Assembly: GCF_026343115.1 (NCBI RefSeq)
Contig: NZ_JAPEMC010000001.1
Coordinates: 4,979,501 to 5,043,500, forward strand
Reading direction: 5' to 3'
Length of the DNA stretch: 64,000 bases
Source of the DNA: Streptomyces sp. NBC_00102
Lineage (GTDB): Bacteria; Actinomycetota; Actinomycetes; Streptomycetales; Streptomycetaceae
In this document: one piece after another, positions 24,514 to 33,868 of the stretch
Layout of the letters: every line of letters starts with the position of its first letter
Numbering within the stretch: the stretch's first letter is position 1
Translations under genes and position numbers: made by a program
Notes under the pieces: generated by a model
What the model saw: only the letters and a program-made list of their open reading frames with translations
The model's database searches: none
What the model was told of the DNA's origin: nothing

Positions 24514-27174
24514 TCAGCTCACCGGGAACGCGTAGACCGCCCGGCCCCGCAGGACGACCGCGGTCTGTCCGGTCGTGAGGGTCCGGTACGGGCCGGTGAC
24601 GGTGGCGCCCTTGGGCTCCGCCACCCCGATGTCCTGGAACTTCCACAGCCGCCGGCCGTCCCGCGCGTCGAACGCCGTCACCTGCGTGGTGTCCGAGGCG
24701 AGGACGGTGTCGCCGGACGCGGTGACCGCGAGGGCTGGCGCGGAGCCACCGGCCGGTACCTCGGTGGAGCGCAGCCAGAGGAGCTTGCCGGTCTCGCGCT
24801 CGACCAGACCGACCTCCTGGCTGCGGTTGGTGGTGGCGATCAGGTCGCCCGACTCCACCGGAACGCCGAACTCCGAGGACGCGGCCGTACCGTCGAGCCG
24901 CCACAGTCGCTTCCCGGACTCCGTGTCCCAGCTCTCCAGGTTGCCGCCGACCGCCGCGAAGAGCCGCCCCTCCTCATCGCCGCCCGCCGCGCCCCGGACC
25001 GGGACCGCGCCGAACTGCCGGCCCCACAGCGGCTTTCCGGTCGCCCGGTCGAAGCAGCGGAAGGTGCCCTTCCCCTTGGTCGCGTGCACATCGGCGGGGG
25101 TGAGGGTGGAGGCGTCCTGGCGCACGACGATGTCGTTGAGGCGGGCGGCCGTCAGCCGGTACTCGGGGCCCGCGTGGTCCCGGCCCGCCGGTACCTGGAC
25201 CCGCCACACCTCCTGGCGGCTCACCAGGTCGTACGCGAAGAAGTACGCCTGATCGACCTGCTTGTCCTTGCCCGGCTTCTTGCCCTTGGCCGGCTTCGGG
25301 GCCTCCACGGTCACCGTCCGCGCGCCGGAGAACCAGACGACGGAGCCGGACTGCCCGGTCAGTGTGCCGACCCGGAGTCCGGGCAGGCCGGCGAACCCGT
25401 CCGCGTACCGCACCCGGTGCTTCACCTCGCCGGTCTCCGGCGACAGCCAGAGGAACGCGGTCGGGCCCGCGACGAAGACGAGGCTGTCCCCGGCGGCGAG
25501 CGCCGCCTGACCCTCGGCGGCGTCCGCGCGCTGCCACAGCTTCTTGCCCGTACGGAGATCGACCGCGGTCGCCTGGACCTTGCTCGTCAGCACCAGCAGT
25601 CGGTCCTGCCAGAGTGCGGCGGTCAGCGGCTCCGCCTCGGACGCCGGGTGCGCGTACGTCCAGGTGAGGGCGGGCGGCTGTCCCGGCAGAGCGGGCCCCC
25701 TGCTGGGCCCGGGTTTGCCGTCGGCCACCGGGGCGGGCGTGCCGTCGTCCCCGAGGGCGCCCACCGCGATGCCGCCGGCCAGCAGGCCCAGCGCACCGGC
25801 GGCGACCGTGGCCAGCAGCGACCTGCGGGTGGGGAAGAGCGCGGTCCGGTCCGGTCCCGGAGGTGCCTGCCGCACCGGCGGGGTTCCCGGGCCGGTGGGC
25901 AGGGAGCCGCCGCCCGGGAGGGAGGTGCCGGAGTACGGCAGCGGGTACGCCGGAGCGGCCGGCGCCTGGCCGGAGAGCGAGCCTCCGGCGGGCGACGCCA
26001 GGGCCCGGCGCGCCGGAAGCAGCGAGCCCGGGGAGGGGGCGGCCGACGGGACGGCGAGGGCGGCCGGCGCGGGCTGCCGGGTCGCCAGGGCCCGACCGGG
26101 GGAGTGCTCCGGGGCGTCCTGCGCCGGGGCAGCCCCGAGTGCGGCGAGCCGGGTGGTGGGGTGGTCCGACAGTCCCTCGCGGGAACGGGTGTCGAGGAAC
26201 CGGGTGGCCGTCTCCCCGTCCGGGGCCGCAGGGGCGGCCGGGGGCTCCACCGGGGCCTCCAGCGCCCGCGCCCGGGCCTCCTGGTCCGCCACCGCCGCCG
26301 ACAGGGGTGCGGGCAGCCAGCCGTTCCGGGCGAGCGCCGCCGCACCCTCCAGCGCCAGCGACGCGGCGACGGACGCGGCACTCGGGCGGCTTCGCGGATC
26401 CTTCGCCAGGCACCCGGCGACCAGTTCCCGCAACTCGGCGGGTACGCCGTCCAGCCCGGGCTCCCCGCGCGCGATCCGGTCCGCCGTCCGCTCGGCCGGG
26501 CCCTCGGCGAACGGGGTGGCCCCGGTCGCCGCGTACGCCAGCAGCAGCCCGAGCACGAAGAGGTCGGACGCGGCGCCCACCTCGTGGCCGGCGATCTGCT
26601 CCGGGGTGAGGTAGCCGAGCCGTACGGAGAGCTGCCCGCCCGGCAGTGCCTCGGCGGCGGCGGCCCCGCCCAGCGGCCCGAAGGCGGTCAGCCGGGGGCC
26701 GTCGGCGGCCAGCAGCACCGTGCCCGGCGAGAGGCCCTGCAGGGCGGAACCGGTGGCGTGCACCCGGGCCAGCACCTCCGCGACGCCCGCGCCCAGTATC
26801 CGTACCGCCCGCTCGGGCAGCGGCCCCGCGACGGCGATGGCCTCGGCGAGCGTCAGCGCGGGGACGAAACGGGTGGCGGTCCAGAGCCGCTCCGGCCCGG
26901 AGGCCGCGCCCGGACTGTCACCGTCGCCCGGGACGTCGAGCGGCGGCTGCACCCAGCCGCCGGCCAGCCGTTCGGCGGTGCGGACCTCGGCCAGGAAGCG
27001 GCGCCGGAAGGCGGGCACCGCGGCGAGCTCCGGCCGTGCGGCGGTGACCAGCACCAGATCCCCGGCGTCCGCCCCGCGCGCCACCCAGCTCACCGCGCTC
27101 GCCGTCCCGCGGTGACGGGCCAGCACGGTGTACGGGCCGAAGCGGCGTGGATCGTCCTGACGCAGCGCCTCCAT
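24514..27174 (-). CDS. Pseudokinase fused to a PQQ-type beta-propeller
   Basis: 886 residues. The N-terminal part (about 12-285) has the Hanks-kinase outline with clear C-lobe landmarks: LGYLTPEQIAGHEV, SDLFVLGLLLAYAATGATPF and CLAKDPRSRPSA. The catalytic residues are gone: the ATP lysine strand reads LVLVTAARPE, the HRD loop reads LQGLSPGTVLL, and DFG reads TAFGPLGG. It should therefore be a pseudokinase. A Pro/Ala linker and one membrane helix (about 448-470) lead to PQQ-like propeller repeats (about 490-886), such as AVDLRTGKKLWQRAD and TAFDARDGRRLWKF. Topology places the propeller outside the cell. A ligand-sensing or cell-wall role is likely but unproven. Confidence 0.88.
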   Translation of the reverse strand: MEALRQDDPRRFGPYTVLARHRGTASAVSWVARGADAGDLVLVTAARPELAAVPAFRRRFLAEVRTAERLAGGWVQPPLDVPGDGDSPGAASGPERLWTATRFVPALTLAEAIAVAGPLPERAVRILGAGVAEVLARVHATGSALQGLSPGTVLLAADGPRLTAFGPLGGAAAAEALPGGQLSVRLGYLTPEQIAGHEVGAASDLFVLGLLLAYAATGATPFAEGPAERTADRIARGEPGLDGVPAELRELVAGCLAKDPRSRPSAASVAASLALEGAAALARNGWLPAPLSAAVADQEARARALEAPVEPPAAPAAPDGETATRFLDTRSREGLSDHPTTRLAALGAAPAQDAPEHSPGRALATRQPAPAALAVPSAAPSPGSLLPARRALASPAGGSLSGQAPAAPAYPLPYSGTSLPGGGSLPTGPGTPPVRQAPPGPDRTALFPTRRSLLATVAAGALGLLAGGIAVGALGDDGTPAPVADGKPGPSRGPALPGQPPALTWTYAHPASEAEPLTAALWQDRLLVLTSKVQATAVDLRTGKKLWQRADAAEGQAALAAGDSLVFVAGPTAFLWLSPETGEVKHRVRYADGFAGLPGLRVGTLTGQSGSVVWFSGARTVTVEAPKPAKGKKPGKDKQVDQAYFFAYDLVSRQEVWRVQVPAGRDHAGPEYRLTAARLNDIVVRQDASTLTPADVHATKGKGTFRCFDRATGKPLWGRQFGAVPVRGAAGGDEEGRLFAAVGGNLESWDTESGKRLWRLDGTAASSEFGVPVESGDLIATTNRSQEVGLVERETGKLLWLRSTEVPAGGSAPALAVTASGDTVLASDTTQVTAFDARDGRRLWKFQDIGVAEPKGATVTGPYRTLTTGQTAVVLRGRAVYAFPVS

Positions 27175-27239
27175 GGCGCACCCCCCTCGTGACCGTCCCT
27201 CGGCACCTGACCGCCGATCCTAAGGGCTGTCCCGCGCGG

Positions 27240-27533
27240 TCAGCCGCCGCTGTTCGGCTTCGTCCAGGGCCACTTGGGGCGGAAGCGCTCCCGTCCCCCG
27301 GGGGCGTACTCGTACCGCCAGCCGCGCTGGATGTGGAGCCGGGGGGTGTGTCCGGCCGGAACACGGCGGTACGCGTGGACCGTCGGCGGGCCGCCGTCCT
27401 CGGCCGGCACCGGCACCACGTACCACTGGGGCGGGTGGCCGGTGGGGCCGGTGAGGACGGGCAGGACCCTGCCGTCCAGGGGGCCGCCCTCGAAGGGGGT
27501 GTTCTCGCTTCTCACCCGCACAGTCTCGCCCAC
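27240..27533 (-). CDS. Conserved hypothetical protein
   Basis: About 97 residues from a GTG at 27531-27533; a GTG nearer FEGGPLDG would shorten it slightly. The sequence has [18 protein letters not shown] near the start and [20 protein letters not shown] later, a pattern of small beta-rich proteins. There is no signal peptide or membrane helix. It lies upstream of the diiron oxygenase stop in the same direction but is not clearly linked to it. Function unknown. Confidence 0.65.
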   Translation of the reverse strand: MGETVRVRSENTPFEGGPLDGRVLPVLTGPTGHPPQWYVVPVPAEDGGPPTVHAYRRVPAGHTPRLHIQRGWRYEYAPGGRERFRPKWPWTKPNSGG

Positions 27534-27647
27534 CGGACACCGACGGCGACGGCGACCCGGGGCGGGCGGTGACGGCCGGGCCGTGCGGGGGACGCGGGGC
27601 CGGGGGGACGCGGGGCCGGTCGGGAGCCGGGCCGTACGCCCCCGGAC

Positions 27648-28583
27648 TCAGGCCAGCAGGCCCGACTTCCGCCACAGTTTGCGGCTCACCCCGTTCATCA
27701 CGCCGATGTCGTCGAAGAAGTCGGTGAGCCGCTTGGCGCCCGACTGCATGACCTCCTTGCGGTGCCCGCTCGCCTTGACCTGGGCGAGTGCCTCGCGGCG
27801 GTCCAGGCCCACGTTCTCGTACACCTGCGGATTGATGAAGCAGACGGAGAACACCCGGGCCGCTTCGCCCGAGGTCAGCCGGGTCAGCTCCCGCTCCCAG
27901 CGCGGGGCGGTCACCATCTGGCGGCGGAGCTCCTCGCGGGCGTACCGGACGTGCCGGGCCTCCTCGACGACGTGGATGCGGGTCACCCCGCGCACCAGGG
28001 TCTGGACGCGCTCGTCCGGGAAGGTCAGCCGCTGCATCCAGTCGAGGATCTCCTCGCCCAGCAGGGTCGCGGCGAACGAACCCGGGGTGGTGGAGACGCT
28101 CTTCAGGACCCGCGCCACGTTGTGGTAGCCGCGCGGAACCGGGTACGTGGGGGCCTGGCCCCACTGGATCATCTTGCCGAACATCATCGAGTGGCGGCAC
28201 TCATCGGCTATCTCGGTCAGTGCGTACCGCACGTGGTTGCTGGTCACCGGCTTGTCGTAGATGTGCCGGACCAGCAGCTGCATCAGGATGATCTCGAACC
28301 AGATGCCCAGCGAGGCGAGCGACGCCGCCTCGTGCCGGGCGAGGTCCATCCGCTGCTCCTCGGACATCTTCCGCCAGAGCGGGGTGTCGTAGAGGGAGAC
28401 CAGCTCGGGCGGCCAGAACCATTTGCCGTCCTCGATCGCCGAGTCCCAGTCGATCTCGGTCTCGGGGTCGAAGGAGTGCTTGGCCGAGGATTCGAGCAGG
28501 CGCTCGGCGATCTGCTCGCGGTCCCGGAGCGGGCCGAGCGCGTCGCGGAGGACCTGGACGTCGTGTTCGCTCACTGTCGTCAT
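27648..28583 (-). CDS. AurF-type diiron oxygenase
   Basis: 311 residues, all helical by pattern. Candidate iron ligands are ARHEAASL, EIADECRHSMMF, the Glu pair in LLGEEILDW, and VVEEARHVRYAREE, which together provide the Glu and His set of the p-aminobenzoate N-oxygenase (AurF) family. Such enzymes oxidise aryl amines or act as ferritin-like oxygenases in the cytosol. No biosynthetic cluster surrounds it, so the substrate is open. The ATG at 28581-28583 is preferred over one six codons upstream and has GAGGT before it. Confidence 0.85.
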   Translation of the reverse strand: MTTVSEHDVQVLRDALGPLRDREQIAERLLESSAKHSFDPETEIDWDSAIEDGKWFWPPELVSLYDTPLWRKMSEEQRMDLARHEAASLASLGIWFEIILMQLLVRHIYDKPVTSNHVRYALTEIADECRHSMMFGKMIQWGQAPTYPVPRGYHNVARVLKSVSTTPGSFAATLLGEEILDWMQRLTFPDERVQTLVRGVTRIHVVEEARHVRYAREELRRQMVTAPRWERELTRLTSGEAARVFSVCFINPQVYENVGLDRREALAQVKASGHRKEVMQSGAKRLTDFFDDIGVMNGVSRKLWRKSGLLA

Positions 28584-28623
28584 GACTGGGGTACCTCGCA
28601 CGTGGGTTACCTGGGGTCACCTC

Positions 28624-28654
28624 TTATTGGACTGCTTGTCAGCAAGGCCGTCAA
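28624..28654 (-). promoter_or_regulatory. Possible promoter of the diiron oxygenase gene
   Basis: On the minus strand TTGACG (28649-28654) is a fair -35. The AT-rich CCAATAAGAG about 17-19 bases on is a weak -10. CTTG and CAAG arms with a TCAG spacer lie between them. Confidence 0.3.
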
Positions 28655-28792
28655 TCCCTCGGGTCCTACTTGTCGGCCCTCGGTCCCATGGCGTGCGTCA
28701 CGCCAACTGCTGTGCGGAACAGTCTTGTTGCCGAGCCGATACGGAGGCCGAAACCGGTGGGCGCGGGCGGCGGGCCGCGAGAGAATGACCGT

Positions 28793-29719
28793 ATGACGAA
28801 CTCCTCGCGGAACACTCCGGCGGACGTTCCCCGGGCGGACGCCGACGCGGCCCGCCGCAGCCTCGAAGGGCTCTCCCTCGGCGACGCGTTCGGCGAGCGG
28901 TGGTTCCCCCTCTTCCGTGAACGCCGGCAGGCGGTCCGCGAGATCACGGACCGCCGGACCCCCTGCGAACCCCGATGGCACTGGACCGACGACACCGCGC
29001 TGGCCCTCGCCCTCGACCAGGTCCTCGCCGCCCGCGGCGAAGTCGTCCAGGACCGGCTGGCCCTCACCTTCGCCCTCACCTTCGACGCGGACCAGGGGCG
29101 TGGCTACGGCCACGGCATGCACATGCTGCTGCCCCAGCTGCTGACCGCACCCGCCGACTGGCGCACCCTCGCCCCCGGGCTCTTCGAGGGAGGCAGCCTC
29201 GGCAACGGGGCGGCCATGCGGGTCGCCCCGCTGGGGGCCCGCTTCCACGCCGACCTGGACCACGTCTCCCGGCAGGCACGCCTCCAGGCCGAGGTCACCC
29301 ACGCCCATCCGGAGGGCATCGCCGGCGCGGTCGCCGTGGCGGTCGCGGCGGCCCTCTCGGTCCGGGGCGCACTCGCGCTCTCCGCCGTCGCGGAGCGCAC
29401 GCCGGAAGGGCTCGTACGGGACGGTCTGCACCGGGCCGCGGAGCTGCCGTTCGCCACCGAACCCTGGCGGGCCGCCGACGTCCTGGGCAACGGGCAGCGC
29501 GTCCGGGCCGACGACACGGTGCCCTTCGCGCTGTGGACCGCGGCGCGTCACCCGGACGACCTGGAGGCGGCGCTCTGGTCCACCGCCGAGGGCTTCGGTG
29601 ACGTGGACACCACGTGCGCCATCACCGGCGGGGTGGTCGGCGCCGCCACGGGGACCGGGCGGGTGCCCGGTGAATGGCTGCACAAGCGGGAGCCGTTGAC
29701 GGGTTTTCCGGAGTCCTGA
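28793..29719 (+). CDS. ADP-ribosylglycohydrolase family protein
   Basis: 308 residues. The family motifs are all present: GLSLGDAFGE near the start, HWTDDTALALAL for metal binding (Thr-Asp-Asp), GSLGNGAAMRVAPLGA in the middle, and GFGDVDTTCAITGGVVGA near the end, where the Asp-x-Asp-Thr-Thr motif binds the second magnesium. It should remove ADP-ribose from a modified protein, nucleic acid or metabolite in the cytosol. No ADP-ribosyltransferase gene lies nearby, so the partner is unknown. The ATG at 28793 is preferred from the preceding GAGAGA; it is divergent from the diiron oxygenase. Confidence 0.92.
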   Translation: MTNSSRNTPADVPRADADAARRSLEGLSLGDAFGERWFPLFRERRQAVREITDRRTPCEPRWHWTDDTALALALDQVLAARGEVVQDRLALTFALTFDADQGRGYGHGMHMLLPQLLTAPADWRTLAPGLFEGGSLGNGAAMRVAPLGARFHADLDHVSRQARLQAEVTHAHPEGIAGAVAVAVAAALSVRGALALSAVAERTPEGLVRDGLHRAAELPFATEPWRAADVLGNGQRVRADDTVPFALWTAARHPDDLEAALWSTAEGFGDVDTTCAITGGVVGAATGTGRVPGEWLHKREPLTGFPES

Positions 29720-29805
29720 CGCCGTGCGTGGGTGGCGCTCTCCCGGCCGACCGGGGGCCGGCCGTTGGGCAGGGACCTGTCAGGGCGGTGCCGTAGCGTG
29801 GAGGC

Positions 29806-30801
29806 ATGACCACGCCGCCGCCCCAGCAGCCGGGCCCCTTCGAACCTCCCACGCCGCCGTCCCAGCAGCCGGGCCCCTTCGGCCCTCCCGCGCCGCCGTC
29901 CCAGCAGCCGCCGCAGTACCCGCCGTACCCCGGTCAGCCGAACCCGCCCCAGCCGCAGCCGGGATACGGCTACCCGAACGCCCCGCAGCAGCCCGGGTTC
30001 GGCGACCCGAACGCGCCGCAGCAGCCGGGATACGGCTACCCGAACGCCCCGCAGCCCGGGTACGGCCATCCGAACGCGCCCCAGCCGCAGTCCGGTTGGG
30101 GACAGCCCGGGATGCCCGGGATGCCCGGGCAGCCGACGGCGCCCGGCTGGCCGCAGCAGCAGCCCCCGCGCAAGAAGCCGGTCAAGCTCATCGTCGGCAT
30201 CGTGGTCGGAGCCCTCGTGGTGGCCGCCGGTGTCGTCTACGGGGTCGCGCAGCTCGTCGACAAGGGCTCCGACGCGGCCTTCCCCGAGGCGAAGAACAAG
30301 CTGGTGGTCCAGAAGACCCTGCTGGACGGGGAGTTCACCCTGTTCCAGGACAGATCCGCCACCGAGGGCAAGGAGATCGAGGACACCCCCGACCTCAGCA
30401 TCCGCGACCCCAAGGCCGTCGTCGTCCAGTACGACTCCGAGGACGGCGGTGTCCTCATCGTCTCCGGGATGTACGGCCGCATAGCCAATCCCGCGTTCAC
30501 GCGGGGCTCCATCATGAAGGGCGCGGCGGGGTCCGGCGGGGGCGACTCCCTGGCGGTGCCCGCCAAGAAGTTCACCCCCGACGGCTACGACATCACGATC
30601 GAGTGCCAGGTGCAGCAGTCGGGCACCGGGGACGCGGTCTCCCTCATCCCGATGTGCGCGTGGGGCGACGACAACACCGGGGCGATGGTCGCGATCCTGC
30701 GCGCCGACGACGTCACCCTGGCCCCTGAGGACATCGATCTGGAGAAGGCCGCGGAGGAGACGGCGAAGGTGCGCGAGGAGATGCTGAAGCCGATCGGCTG
30801 A
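29806..30801 (+). CDS. Membrane-anchored hypothetical protein with Pro/Gln/Gly-rich N-terminus
   Basis: 331 residues. Residues 1-120 are low complexity with repeats such as GYGYPNAPQ (five related copies), typical of actinobacterial membrane proteins. A basic patch and one membrane helix (about 128-150, IVGIVVGALVVAAGVVYGVA) follow, then an exported domain of about 180 residues with no signature I recognise. GDAVSLIPMCAWGDDNTGAM with its flanking strands suggests a small alpha/beta fold with two Cys residues (ECQVQQ and MCAW) that could form a disulfide. Function unknown. The ATG lies 86 bases after the ADP-ribosylglycohydrolase gene. Confidence 0.8.
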   Translation: MTTPPPQQPGPFEPPTPPSQQPGPFGPPAPPSQQPPQYPPYPGQPNPPQPQPGYGYPNAPQQPGFGDPNAPQQPGYGYPNAPQPGYGHPNAPQPQSGWGQPGMPGMPGQPTAPGWPQQQPPRKKPVKLIVGIVVGALVVAAGVVYGVAQLVDKGSDAAFPEAKNKLVVQKTLLDGEFTLFQDRSATEGKEIEDTPDLSIRDPKAVVVQYDSEDGGVLIVSGMYGRIANPAFTRGSIMKGAAGSGGGDSLAVPAKKFTPDGYDITIECQVQQSGTGDAVSLIPMCAWGDDNTGAMVAILRADDVTLAPEDIDLEKAAEETAKVREEMLKPIG

Positions 30802-30836
30802 GCCCACCGGTGACCGGGGGCGCGTTCCGTGTCACC

Positions 30837-30885
30837 CCGGCGGGAAGGCGCCCGGCGGGAAGGCGCCCGGCCGCGGACCGGGCGC
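30837..30885. terminator. Repeat and hairpin between convergent genes
   Basis: Two tandem 15-base units (30837-30866) lead into GCGCCCGG (30863-30870) pairing with CCGGGCGC (30878-30885). It probably ends transcription from the plus-strand membrane-protein gene and perhaps the PBP gene. Confidence 0.45.
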
Positions 30886-31013
30886 GCCGGTCCGTTCCCG
30901 CATCCGCACCCACCGTTCCGGTCCTGTCCACCCACGCCGGTGTCACCCGCGCCCAGGGGACACCTGCGCCGGTGACGCGATCGCCCCGTGCGGACGGGGC
31001 GCCCCCCGCAGAG

Positions 31014-32492
31014 TCACCCCTGCGACAGGGCCGCCTCCATCACCGCGCGCGCGATCGGCGCCGCGCTGCCGCCGCCGCTGATGTCCGCGCGGTCCGCCGC
31101 GGCGTCCTCCACCACCACCGCGACCGCCACCTCGGGCCGCGCCGAGCCCTCCGACTGCGCCCACGAGATGAACCAGGCATACGGCGCCCCCGTGTTGTCG
31201 ACCCCGTGCTGCGCGGTACCCGTCTTGCCGCCGACCGTGACGCCGCCGATCGCCGCGTTGGTCCCGGTGCCGTTCTCCACCACGTCGACCATCATCCGCC
31301 GCAACTGGACGGCGGTCGACGGACTCATCGCCCGCCGGTAGGAGCGGGTGGACGTCTGCGACACCGTGTCGCCGTCGTGCTTGGTCGTACGGTCCACCAG
31401 CCGCGGGTGGGCGATCTCGCCGTCGTTCGCCACGGCGGCGGCGACCATCGCCATCTGGAGCGGGGTGGCCGTCGTGTCGAACTGCCCGATCGAGGACTGC
31501 GCCAGCTGGTCGTCGCTCATCTCCGTGTCGAAGTTGCTCTTCGCCACCCCCGACGGAATCCGCAGCCCGGCGTCGTTGAAGCCGAAGTTCTCCGCCGCCT
31601 CCACCATCCCGTCCAGGCCCACCCGCACCCCCAGATGCGCCATCACGGTGTTGCAGGAGACCCGGATCGCCTCCGCCAGCGACGCCTTCTCGCAGCCGCT
31701 CGACTCGTTGGGCAGCACGGTGGACGTACCCGGCAGGACGTACGGGGACGGGGTGTCGGTCTCCTCGTCGGGGTCGTCCACCACCCCGGCGTCCAGCGCC
31801 GCCGCCGCCGTCACGATCTTGAAGGCCGAACCCGGCGGATAGGTCTGCCGGATGGCCCGGTTGAGCATCGGCAGGCTCGCCGAGGCGTTGAGCCGCGCCC
31901 ACGCGGAGGTCACCGCCGAACCGGTGCCGGAGATCTGCTCGGGGTCGTAACTGGGCGAGGAGACCAGGGCCAGGATCTCCCCGGTCGACGGATCCATCGC
32001 GGCCACCGCGCCCTTGCGCCCGGCGAGGCCCTCGTACGCGGCACGCTGCACCGCGTCCCGGACGGTGGTGACCACGTCGCCGCCCGGCTGCCGGCCGCGC
32101 GTGAGGTCGTTCCAGAGCGGCAGGGGGGCGAGCAGCGAGTCGGTCCCGGAGAGGACGTCGTCCTCGGCGTTCTCGATCAGGGTGGTGCCGTACGTCTGAG
32201 AGGCGTAGCCGGTGACGGGCGCGTACAAGGGGCCGTGCGGGTAGGTGCGTTCCCAGGCGAGCTGCTCGCCGGTGTCCTTGGAGCCGGTGACGGTGGCCGT
32301 CGCGTCGGCGCTGCCCGTGTGCACCAGGATGTTGCCGCGCGGCTGGTCGTAACGGGCGATGGTGTTGCGGCGGTTGGCGGAGTTGGAGGTCAGTTCGTCG
32401 GCCTCGAAGACCTGCACCCGTGCCGCGTTCACCAGCAGCGCGGCGAGGAGCAGCAGACAGAAGGCGGCGGCCCGCCGGATGTACCGGATCAC
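31014..32492 (-). CDS. Class B penicillin-binding protein (transpeptidase)
   Basis: 492 residues. One N-terminal membrane helix (about 8-26) anchors an exported protein. A dimerisation-type region (about 40-160) precedes the transpeptidase domain. The active-site set is complete: SAFK with nucleophile S222, SCN (279-281) and KTG (423-425). It cross-links peptidoglycan. The GTG start (32490-32492) overlaps the stop of the RodA/FtsW gene, with GGAGGA upstream, so polymerase and transpeptidase are made together. It resembles the PbpA branch of actinobacteria rather than FtsI. Confidence 0.95.
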   Translation of the reverse strand: MIRYIRRAAAFCLLLLAALLVNAARVQVFEADELTSNSANRRNTIARYDQPRGNILVHTGSADATATVTGSKDTGEQLAWERTYPHGPLYAPVTGYASQTYGTTLIENAEDDVLSGTDSLLAPLPLWNDLTRGRQPGGDVVTTVRDAVQRAAYEGLAGRKGAVAAMDPSTGEILALVSSPSYDPEQISGTGSAVTSAWARLNASASLPMLNRAIRQTYPPGSAFKIVTAAAALDAGVVDDPDEETDTPSPYVLPGTSTVLPNESSGCEKASLAEAIRVSCNTVMAHLGVRVGLDGMVEAAENFGFNDAGLRIPSGVAKSNFDTEMSDDQLAQSSIGQFDTTATPLQMAMVAAAVANDGEIAHPRLVDRTTKHDGDTVSQTSTRSYRRAMSPSTAVQLRRMMVDVVENGTGTNAAIGGVTVGGKTGTAQHGVDNTGAPYAWFISWAQSEGSARPEVAVAVVVEDAAADRADISGGGSAAPIARAVMEAALSQG

Positions 32493-33868
32493 TGCTCGTC
32501 CTCCACGATCGGGGCGATGACGCCGGTCTCCGGCTGCCCCGGGCGGGGCCTCCGGGCCTGGTCGCTCAGCCGGATCAACAGGGCCACGATGATCCAGTTG
32601 GTGACGACCGAGGAACCGCCCTGCGCCAGGAACGGCATGGCCATGCCCGTCAACGGGATCAGCCCCATCACCCCGCCGGCGATCACGAACACCTGGAGCG
32701 CCAGGATCGAGGCGAGCCCCACGGCGAGCAACTGCCCGAACGGATCGCGCAGCGCCAGCCCCGCCCGGTAACCGCGCGCCACCATCAGGGCGTACAGCAG
32801 GAAGATCGCGGTCAGCCCGGCCAGGCCCAGCTCCTCGCCGGCCGTCGCCAGGATGAAGTCGGACTTCGCGGCGAAGCCGATCAGCACGGAGTGCCCGAGC
32901 CCGAGGCCCGTACCGAGCATCCCGCCCTCGGCGAACGCGAAGAGCGACTGCGCCAGCTGGCTCGGCCCCTGTCCGGCGTCGATCGTGGCGAAGGGATCCA
33001 GCCAGTCCTGCACCCGGCTGTGGACATGCGGTTCGAACGAACCGACGACGAAGGCCCCGACCGCCGCCAGCAGCAGACCGACCGCGATCCAGCCGATGCG
33101 CCCGGTCGCCACGTACAGCAGGATCACGAAGAGGCCGAAGAAGAGCAGCGAGGTGCCCAGGTCCCGTTCGAGGACGAGGACACCGACGCTCAGCAGCCAG
33201 ATCGCCACGATGGGACCGAGCACCCGGCCGGTGGGCAACTGGAGCTTCCAGACCGTGCGGCCGGAGTACGCCAGCGCGTTGCGGTTGGCCGCGAGGTACG
33301 CGGCGAAGAACACCGCCAGCAGGATCTTCGCGAACTCGCCCGGCTGGAAGGAGAACCCGCCGACCCTGATCCAGATGCGGGCACCGTTCACCGCCGGGAA
33401 GAAGATCGGCACGATCATCAGCACCAGCGCGGTCGCGACCGAGAGATAGGCGTACCGCTGGAGCACCCGGTGGTCGCGGAGCAGGAGCACCACCACGATG
33501 AAGAGCGCCACCCCGAGCGTCGACCAGATCAGCTGGGTGGGCGCCGCCGTGTCCGAGGGCGTCTCCAGGTCGAGCCGGTAGATCAGCACCAGGCCCAGCC
33601 CGTTGAGCAGCACCGCGATGGGGAGCAGCAGCGGATCGGCGTACGGGGCGCGGAAGCGGACCGCGAGATGGGCGACGAGCGCCAGCAGCCCGAGCCCGCC
33701 GCCGTAGCGGGCGACATCGGGCGGCACCGTGTCGTCGTGGGCGAGGCCGACCGCCGCGTAGCCGTAGACGGAAATGAGGACGGCACCGACGAGGAGGGAG
33801 AGCTCCACGCCGCGCCGTTTGGGCAGCCGGAGCGGGGGCGGGGGAGAGTCCACCGTCGGTGCGGTCAT
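32489..33868 (-). CDS. SEDS-family peptidoglycan polymerase (RodA/FtsW-like)
   Basis: 459 residues with about 12 hydrophobic segments. SEDS landmarks are visible: NGARIWIRVGGFSFQPGEFAK, the Asp-containing LERDLGTSLLFFGLF, and GLGLGHSVLIGFAAKSDFI with the later GMAMPFLAQGGSSVVTNW. It links lipid II into glycan strands in the membrane and works with a class B PBP, here encoded right after it with a 4-base overlap. The ribosome site before ATG 33866-33868 is weak. Whether the pair serves tip growth, sporulation septation or spore wall cannot be read from the sequence. Confidence 0.95.
   Translation of the reverse strand: MTAPTVDSPPPPLRLPKRRGVELSLLVGAVLISVYGYAAVGLAHDDTVPPDVARYGGGLGLLALVAHLAVRFRAPYADPLLLPIAVLLNGLGLVLIYRLDLETPSDTAAPTQLIWSTLGVALFIVVVLLLRDHRVLQRYAYLSVATALVLMIVPIFFPAVNGARIWIRVGGFSFQPGEFAKILLAVFFAAYLAANRNALAYSGRTVWKLQLPTGRVLGPIVAIWLLSVGVLVLERDLGTSLLFFGLFVILLYVATGRIGWIAVGLLLAAVGAFVVGSFEPHVHSRVQDWLDPFATIDAGQGPSQLAQSLFAFAEGGMLGTGLGLGHSVLIGFAAKSDFILATAGEELGLAGLTAIFLLYALMVARGYRAGLALRDPFGQLLAVGLASILALQVFVIAGGVMGLIPLTGMAMPFLAQGGSSVVTNWIIVALLIRLSDQARRPRPGQPETGVIAPIVEDEQ

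Noticed and set aside
24373..27192. Very long open frame on the plus strand opposite the pseudokinase gene
   Set aside because: It is the mirror of a strongly coding minus strand with GC-rich third positions. The translation is low-complexity Arg/Gly/Pro with no domain.
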